Shown here one piece after another: positions 43,724-52,987 of a stretch of DNA of 64,000 bases; the stretch's first letter is position 1, and the number at the start of each line of letters is the position of its first letter. A model generated the notes under the pieces. It was not told the DNA's origin, did no database searches, and saw only the letters and a program-made list of their open reading frames with translations. The position numbers and the translations under genes are program-made. This DNA comes from Inquilinus limosus (GTDB lineage Bacteria > Pseudomonadota > Alphaproteobacteria > DSM-16000 > Inquilinaceae), in the NCBI RefSeq assembly GCF_002195995.1, contig NZ_NHON01000001.1, positions 11,906 through 75,905 of the forward strand, given 5' to 3'.

Positions 43724-45337
43724 GTGGAGCATTGGGCAACCTGCGCTGCAGCGCTTCTGCTGCTCGCAACCAGCGCGGCTTCGGCCAAGGACCTGACGAT
43801 CGGCCAGGCGGCCGAGCCGTCCGCCGCCGACCCGCATTATCACGATGTCTCGTCGAACAATGCCCTGGCGCTGCACATCTTTTCCGCGCTCGGCGTCTCC
43901 GATGCGAACAACGCCACCAAGCCGGACCTCGCCAAATCCTGGAAGGCGGAAGACGACCACAGCTGGGTCTTCAAGCTGCGCGACGACGTGAAGTTCTCGG
44001 ACGGCTCGGACTTCAACGCCGACGACGTGATCTTCACCTTCTGCCGGGTGATGAACAACGAGGGCAGCGTCAACGCGTCGTTCTCGGACGAGGTCCGCAA
44101 CTTCGCCTCGGTCGAGGCGCCGGATCCCTACACGCTGCGCATCACCACCAAGGCGGTGGAACCGCTGCTGCCCGAGCTGGTGGCCGAGATCGCGATCCTG
44201 AGCGAGGGCATCGTCCAGCACGGCAAGATCACCTTCGACCTCGCCAACAAATGCGGCGTCACCGGCCCCTGGCCGACCGTCGACGACTTCAATTCCGGCA
44301 AGGACGCGATCGGCACCGGACCGTTCCTGCTGGACAAGTACGAGCATGGCAGCGGCATCACCCTCAGCCGCAACCCGCACTATTTCGGCAAGGCGCCGGA
44401 ATGGGACCATGTGAAATTCGTGCCGGTGCCGTCCGACGGCCCGCGCCTCGCCGGGCTGCTGTCGGGCGACTACGACTTCATCGACGCGCCGGCCGCGCGT
44501 GACATCGCGCAGATCAAGCAGCGCGACGACCTGGCCTATGCCTCGAAGGAATCGAGCCGGGTGATCTTCCTGCAGATGGATATCGGGCGCGACAAGAGCC
44601 CGTTCATCGAGACCAAGACCGGCGCCAACCCGTTCCAGGACGAGCGGGTGCGCAAGGCCATGTCGATGGCGATTGACCGCAAGGCCATCGTCAGCCGGAT
44701 CATGGACGGCTTCGCCGAGCCCGCCTACCAGTTCGTGCCGAGCACGATGTTCGGCGCCCTCCCCGACCCGCAGCCGCTGCCCTACGACCCCGCCCGGGCC
44801 AAGGCGCTGCTGGCCGAGGCCGGCTATCCCGACGGCTTCGACATCACGCTGCACGCGACCAACAACCGCTATATCAACGATTCCCAGGTCGCCCAGGCGG
44901 TGGCGCAGTTCCTGACCCGCGTCGGCATCCGGACCAAGCTCGACGCCATGACCAGCTCGATCTTCTTCACCCGGCGCGCCAAGCGGGAGTTCAGCTTCGC
45001 GATGGGCGGCTGGGGCTCGACCAGCGGCGGCGCCGCGTCGTTCCTGCGGCAATATGTGACGACGGACAATGACTCGCTCGGCATCGGTGCCTCGAATTAC
45101 GGCGCCTGGTCCGACCCGGATTTCGACAAGGTGCTGATCCAGGCCATCGGGACGGTCGACGAGGCCAAGCGGGCCGAGCTGCTGCGCCAGGCCACGCAGA
45201 TGGCAATGGACAAGCTCGGCTTCATCCCGCTGCACTTCGAAAGCTCGCTCTGGGCCTTCCGCAAGGGGCTGCACTACGAGGGGCGCATGGACCAGTACAC
45301 GCTGGCCCAGGACATCACCACGGCCGCGTCGGACTGA
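43724..45337 (+). CDS. Oligopeptide/dipeptide-type substrate-binding protein
   Basis: A 537-residue type II periplasmic binding protein (SBP_bac_5). The start is the GTG at 43724, with AGGGGG 7 nt upstream, which gives a clean signal peptide ending LLLLATSAASA before KDLTIGQAAEPSAADPHYHD. Family segments include HSWVFKLRDDVKFSDGSDFN, GTGPFLLDKYEHGSGITLSR and DERVRKAMSMAIDRKAIVSR. It is the first gene of a five-gene importer operon; a perfect GC-rich hairpin separates it from the first permease. The likely ligand class is peptides or modified peptides, given the M20 peptidase downstream. Confidence 0.93.
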   Translation: MEHWATCAAALLLLATSAASAKDLTIGQAAEPSAADPHYHDVSSNNALALHIFSALGVSDANNATKPDLAKSWKAEDDHSWVFKLRDDVKFSDGSDFNADDVIFTFCRVMNNEGSVNASFSDEVRNFASVEAPDPYTLRITTKAVEPLLPELVAEIAILSEGIVQHGKITFDLANKCGVTGPWPTVDDFNSGKDAIGTGPFLLDKYEHGSGITLSRNPHYFGKAPEWDHVKFVPVPSDGPRLAGLLSGDYDFIDAPAARDIAQIKQRDDLAYASKESSRVIFLQMDIGRDKSPFIETKTGANPFQDERVRKAMSMAIDRKAIVSRIMDGFAEPAYQFVPSTMFGALPDPQPLPYDPARAKALLAEAGYPDGFDITLHATNNRYINDSQVAQAVAQFLTRVGIRTKLDAMTSSIFFTRRAKREFSFAMGGWGSTSGGAASFLRQYVTTDNDSLGIGASNYGAWSDPDFDKVLIQAIGTVDEAKRAELLRQATQMAMDKLGFIPLHFESSLWAFRKGLHYEGRMDQYTLAQDITTAASD

Positions 45338-45355
45338 CCACCATCCCGTTCCGAG

Positions 45356-45378
45356 GCCGGCGCGCCTGGCGCGCCGGC
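45356..45378 (+). promoter_or_regulatory. Intercistronic hairpin between binding protein and first permease
   Basis: GCCGGCGCGCC (45356-45366) and GGCGCGCCGGC (45368-45378) are perfect 11-bp complementary arms. No T-run follows. It is well placed to protect or separate the highly expressed binding-protein mRNA from the permease part. Confidence 0.6.
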
Positions 45379-45403
45379 ATCCCCTCCACCGGTCCCGGCA
45401 GAC

Positions 45404-46381
45404 ATGACGCTCTACGCCTTCCAGCGCCTTCTGCAGAGCATCGCGGTGCTCTTCGCCGTGTCCGTGGCCGTGTTCCTCGCGGTCTATGCCATCGGCAACC
45501 CCGCCGACCTGCTGATCAGCCCCGACGCCACCCAGCTGGAGCGGCAGGAGCTGATCGCGCGGCTGGGCCTCGACCAGCCGATCTGGATGCAATACGCCAC
45601 CTTCCTGTGGAACGGGCTGCATGGCGACATGGGCACATCCTTCGTCCATGGCGAACCGGCGCTGCGCCTGATCCTGACCCGGCTGCCCGCGACCTTCGAG
45701 CTGGTGACGCTGTCGCTGCTGGTCGCCAGCCTGGTCGGCATCCCGATCGGGCTGTGGGTCGGGCTGAACGACGGCAGCCGCCTCTCCAGCGCGGTGATGA
45801 CGGGCTCGATCTTCGGCTATTCGATCCCGAGCTTCTGGAAGGGGCTGGTGCTGATCCTGGTCTTCGCCGTCTGGCTGCGCCTCCTGCCCGCTTCCGGCCG
45901 CGGCGACACGGTCGCGGTCCTCGGCATTCCCTTCAGCTTCCTCACTCTCGACGGGTGGCGGCACCTGGCGATGCCCGTGCTGAACCTGTCGATCCCCAAC
46001 ATCGCGCTGATGATCCGGCTGACCGCCGCCGGCGCGGCCGAAGCCCGCAACCAGGACTACGTCAAATTCGCCCGCGCCAAGGGTGTCGGCAGCCGGCGCA
46101 TCGTCCGCCGCCACATCCTGCGCAATATCCTGAGCCCGATCGTGACCATCCTGGGCATGGAGTTCGGCTCGCTGCTGGCCTTCTCGACCATCACCGAGAC
46201 GGTCTTCGCCTGGCCCGGCATGGGCAAGCTGCTGATCACCAGCATCTACCAGCTCGATCGCCCGGTCATCGTCTCGTACGTGATGCTGGTGACCTTCATC
46301 TTCGTCGTGATCAATCTGCTGGTCGACTTCGCCTATGCGGCGCTCGACCCGCGCGTGAAGCTGGTGGAGCGCCTGTCGTGA
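45404..46381 (+). CDS. Oligopeptide-type ABC permease (DppB/OppB)
   Basis: A 325-residue inner-membrane permease with six hydrophobic segments. The opening MTLYAFQRLLQSIAVLFAVS is typical. The coupling loop is AEARNQDYVKFARAKGVGSR, and AFSTITETVFAWPGMGKLLI is conserved. The ATG at 45404 is 66 nt after the binding-protein stop. Its stop overlaps the next gene as GTGA. Confidence 0.94.
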   Translation: MTLYAFQRLLQSIAVLFAVSVAVFLAVYAIGNPADLLISPDATQLERQELIARLGLDQPIWMQYATFLWNGLHGDMGTSFVHGEPALRLILTRLPATFELVTLSLLVASLVGIPIGLWVGLNDGSRLSSAVMTGSIFGYSIPSFWKGLVLILVFAVWLRLLPASGRGDTVAVLGIPFSFLTLDGWRHLAMPVLNLSIPNIALMIRLTAAGAAEARNQDYVKFARAKGVGSRRIVRRHILRNILSPIVTILGMEFGSLLAFSTITETVFAWPGMGKLLITSIYQLDRPVIVSYVMLVTFIFVVINLLVDFAYAALDPRVKLVERLS

Positions 46382-47295
46382 CCGCCGCCGGCTCCGACGG
46401 CGAAGCGTTGCGCCCGCCGCTGACCGACACGCCCGCGCGCCGGGCGATCCTGGCCGGGCTGAAGCGACGCCCGCGGATCCGCGGCGCGCTGACCGCGCTG
46501 GGCGCGATCGTCCTCATCGTCCTGCTGCTGCCCCTGCTGGCATCGCAGGATCCCTACGACCTCGCCTCCTTCAGCGTCATGGACAGCCGCCTGCCGCCGG
46601 GGTCCGAGGGCATGGACGGCATGACCTTCTGGCTCGGCACCGACAGCCAAGGCCGCGACATGCTGTCGGCGATCCTCTACGGCATGCGCATCAGCCTGCT
46701 GGTCGGCCTGGCCTCGACCGCGCTGTCGCTGGCGATCGGCGTCACGGTCGGGCTGGTCGCGGCCGTGCTGGGCGGGCGGGTCGAGGCCCTGCTGATGCGG
46801 CTGGTCGACTTCATCCTGGGCTTCCCCACCATCCTGGTGGCGCTGGTCATGCTGGCGGTGATCGGGCGGGGGGTCGACAAGGTCATCATCGCCATCGTCG
46901 TGGTGCAATGGGCCAACTATGCCCGCATCATGCGCTCCGCCGCGCTGGGCGAGCGCGCCAAGGAGTATGTCGAGGCCGCGTACAACCTGGCCTATCCCCA
47001 GCTTCGGGTGATGTTCCGCCACATCATGCCGAACAGCCTGAACGCGGTGCTGGTGATCGCGACCGTGCATGTCGCCTCCGCCATCACCCTGGAGGCGACG
47101 CTGTCCTTCCTCGGCGTCGGCGTGCCGGTGACCGAGCCGTCGCTCGGCCTGCTCGTCGCCAGCGGCTTCGACTATCTGATGAGCGGCGACTACTGGATCA
47201 GCTTCTATCCCGGCATCGCGCTGCTGGCGCTGATCTTCTCCCTCAACCTCGTGGGCGACCGGCTGCGGACGGCGCTCGACCCGAAACGCGCATGA
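46378..47295 (+). CDS. Oligopeptide-type ABC permease (DppC/OppC)
   Basis: A 305-residue inner-membrane permease. The cytoplasmic leader of about 40 residues precedes the first segment (GALTALGAIVLIVLLLPLLA). Family segments are FWLGTDSQGRDMLSAILYGM, VDFILGFPTILVALVMLAV and LEATLSFLGVGVPVTEPSLG. The EAA loop reads GERAKEYVEAAYNLAYPQLR. The start is the GTG at 46378, overlapping the DppB stop by 4 nt. Confidence 0.93.
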   Translation: MTAAGSDGEALRPPLTDTPARRAILAGLKRRPRIRGALTALGAIVLIVLLLPLLASQDPYDLASFSVMDSRLPPGSEGMDGMTFWLGTDSQGRDMLSAILYGMRISLLVGLASTALSLAIGVTVGLVAAVLGGRVEALLMRLVDFILGFPTILVALVMLAVIGRGVDKVIIAIVVVQWANYARIMRSAALGERAKEYVEAAYNLAYPQLRVMFRHIMPNSLNAVLVIATVHVASAITLEATLSFLGVGVPVTEPSLGLLVASGFDYLMSGDYWISFYPGIALLALIFSLNLVGDRLRTALDPKRA

Positions 47296-48281
47296 CCCGG
47301 GACCGTGCCCCCGTGCTGGAGGTGAGGAACCTGCAGACGGTCTTCCACGACCTCCGCGGCGCGTGGCCTGCCCTGAACGGCCTCAGCCTCACGCTCCATG
47401 CCGGCGAGGTCCTCGGCCTGGTGGGCGAATCCGGCTCCGGCAAATCCGTGGCCGGCTTCTCGATCCTCGGCCTGGTCGACCGGCCGGGAGAGATCACCCG
47501 GGGCGAGGTGATCTTCAAGGGCCGGGACCTGCTGGCCCTGCCGCCCGAGGCGCAGCGCCGGCTCCGCGGCTCGGCGCTGGCGATGATCTTCCAGGATCCG
47601 CTGACGACGCTGAACCCCGTGCTGACAATCGGCGAGCAGATGGCCGAGGCGATCCTGGAGCATGCCCGCGTCGCCCCGGCGGAGGTCCGCCGCCGCTGCA
47701 TCGACAGCCTGCGCAGGGTCGGCATCACCTCGCCCGAGACCCGGCTCTCGCAGTATCCGCATGAATTCTCGGGCGGCATGCGCCAGCGGGTGGCGATCGC
47801 CATCGCCCTGCTCAACAGCCCCGACCTGATCATCGCCGACGAGCCGACCACCGCCCTCGACGTGACGATCCAGGGCCAGATCATCGCCGAGATGCAGGCG
47901 CTGCAGCGCGAGACCGGCACGGCGATGATCTGGATCACCCATGATCTCGGCGTGGTGGCGGAGCTCGCGGACCGGATCGCGGTCATGTATGCCGGCGACA
48001 TCGTCGAGATCGGCGCGACCGACGACGTGCTCGACCGGCCGCGCCACCCCTACACGCGCGGCCTGCTGAACTCCGTGCCCGGCGACACGGCGCGGGGCGA
48101 GAGGCTGCGCCAGATCGAGGGCACCGCGCCGCCCTTGTCCGCGCGCCCGGTGGGCTGCGCCTTCCACCCGCGCTGCGACCGAGCGACCGACATCTGCCAC
48201 CGGGCCGAGCCGCCGGACACCGCCGGCCCGGCCGGCCGGCGCTGGCGCTGCCACCACCCGCTGCCGGAGGCCGCGGCATGA
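47292..48281 (+). CDS. Oligopeptide-type ABC ATPase (DppD/OppD)
   Basis: A 329-residue ATPase. Walker A is GESGSGKS, signature FSGGMRQRVAIAIAL, Walker B LIIADEPTTALD and switch WITHDLGV. The C-terminal oligopeptide-ATPase region has GCAFHPRCDRATDIC, whose cysteines may bind an Fe-S cluster as in related proteins. Starts at the ATG at 47292, overlapping the DppC stop as ATGA. Confidence 0.94.
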   Translation: MTRDRAPVLEVRNLQTVFHDLRGAWPALNGLSLTLHAGEVLGLVGESGSGKSVAGFSILGLVDRPGEITRGEVIFKGRDLLALPPEAQRRLRGSALAMIFQDPLTTLNPVLTIGEQMAEAILEHARVAPAEVRRRCIDSLRRVGITSPETRLSQYPHEFSGGMRQRVAIAIALLNSPDLIIADEPTTALDVTIQGQIIAEMQALQRETGTAMIWITHDLGVVAELADRIAVMYAGDIVEIGATDDVLDRPRHPYTRGLLNSVPGDTARGERLRQIEGTAPPLSARPVGCAFHPRCDRATDICHRAEPPDTAGPAGRRWRCHHPLPEAAA

Positions 48282-49294
48282 CCGACGACGCGATCCTCGA
48301 TATCGAGGGCCTGGGCCGCAGCTTCACCCGGCAGCCGCTTCTGGCCGAGCGCCTGCTGGGCCTGGCGGGACGCCGGCCGGAGATTCCGGTGGCGCGCGCC
48401 GTGCGGTCGGTCGACCTCAGCATCCGGCGCGGCGAGGTGCTGGGCCTGGTCGGCGAATCCGGCTGCGGCAAGTCCACGTTGGGGCGGATGATCACCGGCA
48501 TCACCCGGCCGACCGCCGGCCGCATCCGCTACAAGGGCGCCGGGATCGACGAGATGCCGCCCGCGGACCGGCGCGGCTTCACGCTCGGCGTCCAGATGAT
48601 CTTCCAGGATCCCTATGCCTCGCTGAACCCGCGGCAGCGCATCGGCGACATCCTGGCCGAGCCGCTGCGGGTGCACCGCCTGGCGCGAGGCGAGCCGGCG
48701 ATCCGGGCGCGGGTCGACGCGGCGCTGGCGGAGGTGGGGCTGGACCCGTCCTACCGCCAGCGCTATCCGCACCAGTTCTCCGGCGGGCAACGGCAGCGCA
48801 TCGGCATCGCGCGGGCGCTGATCGTCGAGCCGGAGCTGCTGGTCTGCGACGAGCCGATCGCGGCGCTCGACGTCTCGATCCAGGCGCAGGTCATCAACCT
48901 GTTCCTCGACCTCCGGGCGCGGCGCGCGCTGACCTACCTGTTCATCAGCCACGACCTGTCGGTGGTGCATCACGTGGCCGACCGCGTCGCCATCATGTAT
49001 CTGGGCCAGATCGTCGAGCTCGCGCCCGCCGCCGCGCTGTTCGCCGATCCGGCCCACCCCTACACCCGCATGCTGCTGGCCGAGATCCCGTCGGTCCGCA
49101 ACCGCAAGCGCCGCTTCCATGCCGTGAAGGGCGAGCTGCCCTCGCCGCTGCGCCCGCCGCCGGGCTGCGCCTTCCATCCGCGCTGCCCCTCCGCCATGGC
49201 CCGCTGCCGCACCGAGGCGCCGACGCTGCGCGCGATCGGCCCCGGCCGCACGGTGTCCTGCCATCTCTTCGCCGATGAACGAGGCCCCCGATGA
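48278..49294 (+). CDS. Oligopeptide-type ABC ATPase (DppF/OppF)
   Basis: A 338-residue ATPase partner of the preceding protein. Walker A is GESGCGKST, signature FSGGQRQRIGIARAL, Walker B LLVCDEPIAALD and switch FISHDLSV. The C-terminal segment GCAFHPRCPSAMARC matches the OppF cysteine region. It overlaps both neighbours by 4 nt (ATGA), so translation is coupled through to the hydrolase gene downstream. Confidence 0.94.
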   Translation: MTDDAILDIEGLGRSFTRQPLLAERLLGLAGRRPEIPVARAVRSVDLSIRRGEVLGLVGESGCGKSTLGRMITGITRPTAGRIRYKGAGIDEMPPADRRGFTLGVQMIFQDPYASLNPRQRIGDILAEPLRVHRLARGEPAIRARVDAALAEVGLDPSYRQRYPHQFSGGQRQRIGIARALIVEPELLVCDEPIAALDVSIQAQVINLFLDLRARRALTYLFISHDLSVVHHVADRVAIMYLGQIVELAPAAALFADPAHPYTRMLLAEIPSVRNRKRRFHAVKGELPSPLRPPPGCAFHPRCPSAMARCRTEAPTLRAIGPGRTVSCHLFADERGPR

Positions 49295-50166
49295 CGCTTC
49301 AGTCCCTTCTCGAGAGCAGCGGGACCAGCGCGATCCCCTTCCCGTTCGCGGGGCAGCCCGGCCGCGGGATCGTGCTTCACACCTACCGCGCCGCCGGCTA
49401 CCGGCCGGGCAAGGACGTGGTCTTCGTCCAGCACGGCATGCTGCGCAACGGCGACGAGTATCGCGACTTCTGGATCCCGGCGGCGGACCGGCACGGCCTG
49501 CTGATCGTGGCGCCGACCTTCCCCAATGAGGGCTTCAAGGGCGCCGAGAACTACAATGACGGCATGGTCCGCGACGAGGCCGGGCAGGTCACGCCGGCCG
49601 AGACCTGGATCTACCGCGTGCCGGCGCTGGTCGCCGCCGCCCTGGTCGATGCCGGGGTGATGGCGCCGGGCCGCGCCCGGATCTTCGGCCATTCCGCGGG
49701 CGCGCAGTTCCTGCACCGGATGGTGTCCCTGCTCGGCTTCGGCCCGTTCGCGGCCGTGGCCACCGGCAATGCCGGCTGGTATTCCCTGCCGACGTTGGAC
49801 GCCCCCTTTCCCGCCGGCCTGGCCGGCACCGGCGTCGACGAGGCCGGACTGAGGCGGCTGCTGGAAAGCCCGCTCCATGTCATGGCCGGGCTCTTGGATT
49901 GCGAGGCCGGCGCCGACAACCTGCCGTCGCAGCCGGAGGCCCTGGCCCAGGGGCCGGGCCGGCTGCACCGCGCGCGCCACTACTACGCCGCGGGCAAGGC
50001 GATGGCCGGGACCCTGGGCTGCGGCTTCGATTGGCGGTTCACCGAGGTGCCCGGCGTGGCCCATGATGGCCGCGCCATGTCGGTCGCGGCCGCCGGGCTC
50101 TGGTTCGACGGCCGGCTGCCCGACGCCGCGGCGCTCGGCGCCGGCCCCGAGACCGTCAACGCCTGA
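49291..50166 (+). CDS. Alpha/beta hydrolase (poly-hydroxyacid depolymerase/esterase-like)
   Basis: A 291-residue alpha/beta hydrolase. The nucleophile elbow is GHSAG in RARIFGHSAGAQFLHRMV; the oxyanion region contains VVFVQHGMLRNGDEYRDFW; a candidate catalytic His is in VPGVAHDGRAM. No signal peptide is present, so it acts in the cytoplasm. It overlaps the OppF-type gene as ATGA, so it is an integral part of the importer operon. It probably hydrolyses an ester or amide in the imported compound. Confidence 0.85.
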   Translation: MTLQSLLESSGTSAIPFPFAGQPGRGIVLHTYRAAGYRPGKDVVFVQHGMLRNGDEYRDFWIPAADRHGLLIVAPTFPNEGFKGAENYNDGMVRDEAGQVTPAETWIYRVPALVAAALVDAGVMAPGRARIFGHSAGAQFLHRMVSLLGFGPFAAVATGNAGWYSLPTLDAPFPAGLAGTGVDEAGLRRLLESPLHVMAGLLDCEAGADNLPSQPEALAQGPGRLHRARHYYAAGKAMAGTLGCGFDWRFTEVPGVAHDGRAMSVAAAGLWFDGRLPDAAALGAGPETVNA

Positions 50167-50193
50167 GTTCCCCGCCAAGCCCGCAAGAGTCCC

Positions 50194-51405
50194 ATGACCA
50201 CCGAGATCCCGCAGATCATCGCCTCGCCGCAGTTCCAGGCGGCCGTCGCCACGCTCCGCCGCCAGCATGACCGGCTGGTCGAGGAGATCATCACCCTGAC
50301 CGAGATCCCCTCCCCTCCGTTCAAGGAGGAGCGCCGCGCGCTGGCCTATGAGGCGATGTTCCGCGAGCACGGGCTCGAGGCGGTGGGCCGCGACGCCATC
50401 GGCAACGTCACCGGGCTGCGCCGCGGCCGGGCCAACGGCCAGATGGTCGTCGTCGCCGCCCATCTCGACACCGTCTTCCCCGAGGGGACGGACTGCACCG
50501 TCCGGCGCGAGGGCACGAAGCTGTTCGCCCCCGGCGTGGGCGATGACACCCGCGGCCTGGCCGTGCTGCTGGCCTTCATCCGCGCGCTCGACGCGGCCGG
50601 AATCGAGACCGAGCAGGACCTGCTGTTCGTCGGCGATGTCGGGGAAGAGGGCAAGGGCGACCTGCGCGGCGTCCGCCACCTGTTCACCGAAGGGCCGATG
50701 CGCGACCGGATCACGGCCTTCTTCACCATCGACGGGCTGGAGCTCGACACGATCACGACCGGCGCCGTCGGATCCTACCGCTACCGCGCGACCTTCCGCG
50801 GCCCGGGCGGGCATTCGCTGAACGCCTTCGGCACCGTCAATCCGGCCTATGCGATGGCCGCGGCGGTGCAGGGCCTGTCGCGGATCGAAGTGCCGGCCGA
50901 GCCGCGCACGACCCATTGCGCCTCGGTCTTCGGCGGCGGCACGTCGATCAATGCGATCCCGAACGAGGTCTGGGTGGAGATCGACCTCCGCTCCGAAAGC
51001 CAGGCGGAGCTCGACCGGCTCGACGCCCGGCTGCATGCCCTGGTCGAGGAGGCCGTGGCCGCCGAGAATGCCCGCGGCGACACCGCCGCCGGCCGGATCA
51101 CGGCGGAGATGAAGCGCATCGGCAACCGCCCCGCGGGCCGCACCGACCACGGCACGCGGATCGTCCAGGCCGCGCTGGCGGCGCTGCCGGCCTTCGGTTT
51201 CGCCCCGACGACCAGGGCCAGCTCCACCGACGCCAACATCCCGATGAGCCTCGGCGTGCCGGCGATCTGCCTCGGCTCCGGCGGCACCGGCGGCCGGGCG
51301 CATTCGCTGGAAGAGTGGATCGACGTCGAGCCGGAGCTTTCGCTGCGCGGCCTGTCCGCCGGGTTGGCGGCAATCCTGGGAACCGTCGGCTTGCGGCTGG
51401 ACTGA
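50194..51405 (+). CDS. M20-family metallopeptidase
   Basis: A 403-residue zinc-dependent amidohydrolase/peptidase. The two-metal site residues are H90 and catalytic D92 (AAHLDTVF), D117 (GVGDDTRG) and E151-E152 (GDVGEEGKG). The dimerisation domain contains RGPGGHSLNAFGTVN. GGTGGRAHSLEEWID near the C-terminus carries the last ligand. The family includes PepT and carboxypeptidase-like enzymes. It is 27 nt after the alpha/beta hydrolase gene and probably cleaves the imported peptide-like substrate. Confidence 0.9.
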   Translation: MTTEIPQIIASPQFQAAVATLRRQHDRLVEEIITLTEIPSPPFKEERRALAYEAMFREHGLEAVGRDAIGNVTGLRRGRANGQMVVVAAHLDTVFPEGTDCTVRREGTKLFAPGVGDDTRGLAVLLAFIRALDAAGIETEQDLLFVGDVGEEGKGDLRGVRHLFTEGPMRDRITAFFTIDGLELDTITTGAVGSYRYRATFRGPGGHSLNAFGTVNPAYAMAAAVQGLSRIEVPAEPRTTHCASVFGGGTSINAIPNEVWVEIDLRSESQAELDRLDARLHALVEEAVAAENARGDTAAGRITAEMKRIGNRPAGRTDHGTRIVQAALAALPAFGFAPTTRASSTDANIPMSLGVPAICLGSGGTGGRAHSLEEWIDVEPELSLRGLSAGLAAILGTVGLRLD

Positions 51406-51512
51406 TTGGCCGCTGCCTTCGCCGATCAGCCGAATTCCGCTGAAGGGCGCCAAAAGCGGCCGTCACGTCGGCTCCTCGACACCGGACGTTGCCCGATCAG
51501 CGTCGCGAGCTC

Positions 51513-52985
51513 TCAGAATTCGATCAGCACGCTCTTGTGGCGCAGATTGGCCTCAACCGCCTGGCGCCCGAGATCCTTGCCGATGCCGGAGCGCTTGTAG
51601 CCGCCGGTCGGCAGGATGAAATCGGCCGTGCGGCCGTAGCGGTTGACCCAGACCGTGCCGGCCTGCAGCCGGCGCACCGCCCGCATGGCCCGGCCGAGAT
51701 CCGCGGTGTGGACCCCGGCGGCGAGGCCAAAATCGGGATGGTCGGCCAGGGCCAGCCCCTCCTCCTCCTCGTCGAAGGCCTGGACCGTCAGCACCGGGCC
51801 GAAGATCTCCTCGCGCACCGCCGGCATGTCGTCGGTGACGTCGGTCAGGATCGTCGGCTCGTAGAAGGCGCCGTCCTGGATCGCCGCCATCCGCCGGCCG
51901 CCGATCACCGCCTTGGCGCCGGCGGCGAGGGAGCGGCGGACGATGCCGTCGATCCGGTCGGCCTGCGGCGTCGAGATGATCGGCGGGAAGCTGGTGTCCC
52001 CGTGCCAGGTCGGGCCCGGCCGGACCTCGGCGAACAGGGCCGCCAGCCGCTCCACCATCTCGTCGCGCAGCCGGCGCTGCACGATCAGGCGCGAGCCGGC
52101 GACGCAGACTTGGCCGGCATTGCCAAGGATCGAGGCGGCAACCTGGCGGGCCGTCTTGTCCGCGCTCGGCGTGTCGGCGAAGACCAGCTGCGGGCTCTTG
52201 CCGCCGAGCTCCAGCGTCACCGGCTTGGCCCCGCTGGCGGCGCTGGCCGCCATGATCGCCGCACCGGTGCGGGTCGAGCCGGTGAAGGAGATCTTGCCGA
52301 CCAGCGGATGGCGGCAGAGGGCATCGCCGGTGACGGCGCCGGTGCCCTGGACCACGTTGAAGATGCCGGGCGGCACCCCGGCCTCGACCGCCAGCTGCGC
52401 CAGCCGCACGGTGGAGAACGGCGTCAGCTCCGACGGCTTCAGCACCACGGCATTGCCGGCGGCCAGCGCCGGTCCGGCTTTCCACGACGCCATGCTGAGC
52501 GGGAAGTTCCAGGGCGTGATCGCGGCGACCACGCCATAGGGCTCCGAGATGACGAGGCCGAGGCTGTCGCTGCGCGTCGCCGCGACCTCGCCGCCGAGCT
52601 TGTCGGCATATTCGGCGAAGAAGCGGAAGCCCTCGGCGGTCGAGGCGACGTCGACGGCCAAAGCCTGGGCGATCGGCCGGGTGGAGCCGAGCGCCTCGAG
52701 CCGCCCCAGCTCCTCCGCCCTTGCGTCGATCAGGTCGGCGAAGCGGCGCAGCACCCGGGCGCGCTCGCGCGGCGCGCGGCTGGCCCAGTCGGTCCGGCGC
52801 TGCGCCTCGGCCGCGTTGCTCACCGCCCGGTCGACCAGATCGGCGGAGGCGATGGGGAGATCGGCATAGAGCGCGCTGTCGGAGGGACGGCGGACGCCGA
52901 TCGCCTCGCCCTCGCCCGGCACGAGGCGCCCGCCGATGAAGTGGCCGGCGGGGATGGCGACGGCGGCGGGATCGAAATCCAGCAT
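51513..52985 (-). CDS. Aldehyde dehydrogenase (NAD(P)-dependent)
   Basis: A 490-residue ALDH-superfamily enzyme. Active-site residues are N160 (TPWNFPLSM), E259 (TLELGGKSP) and C294 (GNAGQVCVAGSRL). The NAD-binding GSTRTGAAI motif is present. The start is the ATG at 52985, 2 nt after the stop of the FAD-dependent oxidase gene; an in-frame extension further upstream is antisense noise within that gene. The close pairing suggests that an amine oxidised by the flavoprotein gives an aldehyde which this enzyme oxidises to an acid. Confidence 0.93.
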   Translation of the reverse strand: MLDFDPAAVAIPAGHFIGGRLVPGEGEAIGVRRPSDSALYADLPIASADLVDRAVSNAAEAQRRTDWASRAPRERARVLRRFADLIDARAEELGRLEALGSTRPIAQALAVDVASTAEGFRFFAEYADKLGGEVAATRSDSLGLVISEPYGVVAAITPWNFPLSMASWKAGPALAAGNAVVLKPSELTPFSTVRLAQLAVEAGVPPGIFNVVQGTGAVTGDALCRHPLVGKISFTGSTRTGAAIMAASAASGAKPVTLELGGKSPQLVFADTPSADKTARQVAASILGNAGQVCVAGSRLIVQRRLRDEMVERLAALFAEVRPGPTWHGDTSFPPIISTPQADRIDGIVRRSLAAGAKAVIGGRRMAAIQDGAFYEPTILTDVTDDMPAVREEIFGPVLTVQAFDEEEEGLALADHPDFGLAAGVHTADLGRAMRAVRRLQAGTVWVNRYGRTADFILPTGGYKRSGIGKDLGRQAVEANLRHKSVLIEF

Positions 52986-52987
52986 GG

